A stretch of DNA of 64,000 bases from Amorphophallus konjac. Its lineage: Eukaryota; Streptophyta; Magnoliopsida; Alismatales; Araceae. Both the position numbers and the translations under genes were made by a program. Shown piece after piece: positions 60,450-64,000 of the stretch (position 1 is its first letter; each line of letters opens with the position of its first letter). The notes beneath the pieces are model-generated. The model was not told the DNA's origin, searched no databases, and saw only the letters and a program-made list of their open reading frames with translations. Location: the NCBI GenBank assembly GCA_022559845.1, contig JAHNEJ010001806.1, positions 62,001 to 126,000 of the forward strand. The letters run 5' to 3'.

Positions 60450-63400
60450 TTTGACCTTGGTCGCTCCTCAGCTTGGCATCTTTCTTGCGAGTTTCTCAGT
60501 CCGCTTGATTTGCATGTACAGTAGACGGAGCTTGATCGGAACTTTCAACGTTGGGGTCGGAACAATGCTTTGGAGAAGCATACACTAGCACCTCCCTTCT
60601 CCCTAGAAGAATGCCAAGGAGTCTCCGGGTGTCGTCTTTTGAGAAAGGTAGAGACTCTAGATCCTCCCATGACTGCCAGCTAGAGCATTGAGGTGGGGTC
60701 TGGACTTGACTGTGCGTAACTTTTCCCTTATCTTGTTTGCGGGATGTCTGAGAGGTAGTTGCATGAATCATGTTTATTGAGAAAATTGCTTGGCCCGACG
60801 GGGGAGATCCGGATGGCCCCCGCAGAGGATCCTCTATGTTTATTACTCGACGGGCAATCAAATCCTCCGCAATGTCCCTGAAGGCCAGGCAGCCATAGAT
60901 GACATGGCCCATGGCGCGATGGTAGAGGCAATAGCCGTGCATCATGCTGGTACTTGGACCATTGTCTGATGCAGGAAACTGGATCGAGCCCTTTCTTCGG
61001 CAAATATGGAAGATTTCCAAGGTTTTATACCGAGGAAAAGAATATAACTTTTGCGGGATCTTATCAGCAGATGAGTCCGCAGATTCTTCAGACAGTCAGC
61101 CTCCAGACCTTGGCCGCCTCGAGGTTCTACAGTGGCTTCAGAGTTGCGAGTGGAGGCCGGAGCCGACTCTCTCGTGGAAGGTGTTGGGGAGAGTACTGCC
61201 AATCGCTCGTCAATTTGCTTTACGAGCTGCAGTAACTTTTGCTGATTGCGTTGTAGCCGTTTGACCTCTTTCCTGACTTTTGGAACAGCCTTTCGAATGG
61301 CAAGCATTCGAACATCTGGAGGAGAGTACCTCCCTGTAGAGCTTCCTGCCCAATAAGGGGAGTCGCAGGAGGCTGATCAGCAATTCCTCTTGCCTGCCTG
61401 ACTGCAGAAATCCGATGAATAACATTCACCGAAAAAATTTCTTTCCTCCGATCATGGGGTTGAGGAGGGTCAACCAAGTGTTCCCGCATTGAGATAATGC
61501 CACTCTGGATTATTTCTTGTAGCTTATTTTTGCAAGCGTAGCAATCTTCAATGACATGGCCCAACATGCGATGATAATCACAATAATTGAGCTCATGTGC
61601 TTTGCTTACCTCTACAGGCCTCTTTGGCTCTGGCAGGGATATAATCCCACTCTTTACGCAGAGCGTGAAGAGCTTCTTAGTGTGTTCTCTTTTGAAAGAA
61701 TATACTGTCGGCCTTGCAAGTGGCTTACTTTTGCCCGTCTGGGGGCCCTTGTCCAAGGCGCTTTTCTGATAGAGATGGCTATCCTGGTCAGAGCGTCCTG
61801 CGACGCTGAGTTCTTGGTGTGAGACCTTTGAGGGGCAGCTTTGGCCCAGAATCAGCATGGCTGCTTTTCTAAGGCTTTTCATTACCATACTATCTCCTTG
61901 GGGATCAATCTCCCCCTTTTGAACGAGGGTTTCAATGCAATCTTAGATCTCCTCACACTCCCCCGTAGGGTGAGATATCATAGCATGATACTCGCAATAT
62001 CTGGGGTGTGCTTTGTCTTCCACAATATAAGTTGGTGGCGGGTCGTGTGCCATGATCCGACCCTCTTCAAGGAGGACATGAAATATGCTCCTGGTATTCT
62101 CCTTTGGAAAAGAACATTGATGAGACGACCTCGAACCGAGATACCACAAAACGGGCTTGGTCCCACTGGAGCCCACTTCTTTTGCCCCCGGATCAGGGAA
62201 TATAAAGGCCACTGCCTGATAGCCCTCAATAGGTGGATGATAATGGTGGATGACATTGACCGAACGGGTGGACCTTTCCCAAGCATGAGGTTGAGGAGGG
62301 TCAACCAGAGATCCCTTCATAGTAATGAGTTTATTTTGAATCATTTTCTCTAACTCATTCTTGAAGACATAGCAATTTTCGACTATGTGTCCCAACAAAC
62401 GGTGGTATACACAATAATTGGGATCATCCGCCTTACTGACATCTTCCGACTTCTTCGGCTCATACAGAGATCAAAGAGACTCTTCGTATGTTCCTTCGTG
62501 AAGGAATAGGGGGTCTTCATGCGTTCGACCAACCTTGCGGTTGATGCCTTCCCCTCAGGCTTCTTGCCGGAATCTCCCGACGGTGTTCCTTCGCCAGCTC
62601 CCGTTGTTGGGGAAAAGTCAACGGCATTTGCCTCTTTCCCAGGAGCGGTACGCTCTTTGGATGCCTTAGCCTTGGAAGGTGTAAATGTAGGGTTATCAGC
62701 GAAGAACATTTCAATCTCCGCCACCACTGAATTCAGCTGGTCAAACCCTTTGATATTTGCCCCCAAGAGTCTCTCACTGACTTCTGGGCCAGGCCTCTAC
62801 GACTTATTGTTATGACATCCTCCTGCGCCGGGGGATTGTCGCATCGCATACTGAGATCCCTCCAGCGTTTGATAAAGTCCAACGCCATTTCTCCCCTCTT
62901 CTGCTTAAGCGAGCAAAGCTCGGCAAGAGATACTTTCCTTTCAGCTAGTTAGAACCAATCAATGAATTTCTTTTGTAGATCGGCCTAGTCGGCAACGGAG
63001 TTGGGCTTCAATCTCGAGTACCATTGAAAGGCACTCCCGGTGAGAGAAGTTGCGAAATATCGAAGGAGATAAGACTCCTCAAGGGCCAGGTCACCCATGG
63101 CTGTCACATAGTAGGCCAGGTGCTCGTGCGGTGATCCCTGCCCATTAAACTTCTGCAGTTTCGACGCCTTCGGGCAGTCAGGCGGGAGCTTCTTGAACTG
63201 ATGATGAATAGGAAAGGGCACACTGTATAAGTCGACAGTGGCAATGCCCTCGCCATGCTGGGCGAACTTATCCTAGACTATCTTCTCTATCATGCGGCAT
63301 TGGGCAATAGCACACACGGTTCGAGAGGATTGAACATTGGGCGGGGCTCGAAGTGGCTCGGCCCCTGCCTCGACATAGGTGCTATGAGGGGGAACAGCTT

Positions 63401-64000
63401 GTCGACTAGCAATGACAGGATTAGGCAACTGTTGCTCCCGTCGAAAATCTTGATTGTGCATCGACGTCTGAGGCCTTTGGGCATTTGCGTCCATTTGTCG
63501 CTTCATCTCCAGCATGAGATTGGTCATCTCTATATGCCAATGTTGCATGGTTTCAAACTTAGCATCGTCGGACATAACTTGGAAGGCGGCCTTCGTCGGT
63601 GGTTCAAACACCGGGTTTAAATATGCGCCGCAGGGGTGAACTGCCCCTTCCCCGTGGACGGTCACGGCCTCATCAGGGTCTACTCCCTCCTGAGTTACAT
63701 TCTCTCCCTGATTCTGCAGTTGGTTCTGAACGGGTCCTTGATGTTGACCCTGAGAAGAAGTTCCTACCTGTCCACTGAACTGGCCCCGGAGATTTCTTCT
63801 AGCGGCGTTCCTGGTGTTGAGGTACACTGCATCCATGGCCAAGTTTTGATCATTAGGCCCAATAGGTTCATTTGGGTTGGCAGGGTTGCCCATTGATTCC
63901 ATGGGCTCTCTGCCAGAGGCGTAGCAAGTGTAAATCTTCATATTGGCACCTGCTCCTGTCATTTGTACCACCCTCTGCCTTTTTGGTGGCTGAGCTCCAA
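60450..64000 (-). mobile_element. Minus-strand Tat element, gag region (possibly Tat-3)
   Basis: The minus strand carries a diverged Tat gag that continues past the right edge, where its 5' LTR should lie. It joins Tat-2 gag head to head at about 60450. Its orientation and family fit the 5' half of Tat-3, with Tat-2 insertion and a large deletion in between. Confidence 0.75.
60496..63971 (-). pseudogene. Tat gag with four CHHC modules, broken
   Basis: From the N-terminal side: MKIYTCYASGREPM and a Gln/Asn-rich stretch (63971-63276); in-frame TAG at 63273-63275; the gag core (FATSLTGSAFQWYSRLKPNS, about 63050); TAG in place of Trp at about 62985; a frameshift near 62790; then ANIKGFDQLNSVVAEIEMFF (about 62755). 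Four CHHC modules follow at roughly 62420, 62000, 61585 and 60935: [CxYHR]LLGHIVENCY across a frameshift, YCEYHAMISHPTGEC, YCDYHRMLGHVIEDCY and YCLYHRAMGHVIYGC. Modules one and three are followed by DPPQPH, as in Tat-1. The order suggests duplication of a two- or three-module block. Stop at 60496-60498. Confidence 0.8.

Overview
The window is a piece of nuclear DNA from a flowering plant. The evidence is Tat-lineage Ty3/gypsy retrotransposons with a conserved post-LTR motif (TGGCACGCCCGGTGGGAC), BED/DUF659 hAT transposons, a plant-type Helitron, Tourist-like MITEs, AT-rich intergenic DNA full of TA, CT and CA microsatellites, and the last exon of a plant receptor-like cytoplasmic kinase. The abundance of CTAGCTAG, GATCGATC and TTAATTAA strings feels monocot-like, but nothing in the window fixes the species.

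Layout. 1-12.7 kb is AT-rich intergenic DNA with simple repeats, two minisatellites, an old segmental duplication and two MITEs. 12730-13113 (minus) is the terminal exon of a CRPK1-like kinase, the only cellular gene I can support. 14685-18698 is a Helitron with intact TC/CTAG ends, a second copy of its own head, and three phase-compatible exon-like segments. 18981-39625 is an hAT element (8-bp target duplication ATCCACGG) split near the 3' end of its transposase by a complete-ended Tat retrotransposon at 19313-35655 (5-bp target duplication CCCTA; LTRs of about 1.77 kb). 39634-42330 is a decayed Ty1/copia fragment and is the DNA into which that hAT inserted.

From 42485 rightwards there is a second nest. 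The 3' LTR of a minus-strand Tat element (42485-44785) is followed by an antisense plant-mobile-domain-like ORF on the plus strand. A plus-strand Tat element (LTR about 46647-49808, then gag) interrupts it. Its gag is in turn split by a second hAT (50404-57537), which holds a MITE and a threefold tandem copy of the exon for the transposase dimerisation domain. At about 60450 the plus-strand gag meets a minus-strand Tat gag head to head, and that gag runs off the right edge. Almost every element coding region here is broken by stops, frameshifts or deletions.

The most unusual signal is a four-hairpin module in the 3' non-coding part of the first Tat element. It occurs twice (30443-30624 and 32262-32444). 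The inner CCC-GAAA-GGG hairpins are invariant, while the outer stems differ between the two copies and stay paired. Other notable items are the antisense PMD ORF with a plus-strand TATA box in the LTR, gag proteins built from repeated C-x2-H-x4-[GS]H-x4-C modules, and a tandem triplication whose junction lies 28 bases inside a MITE end.
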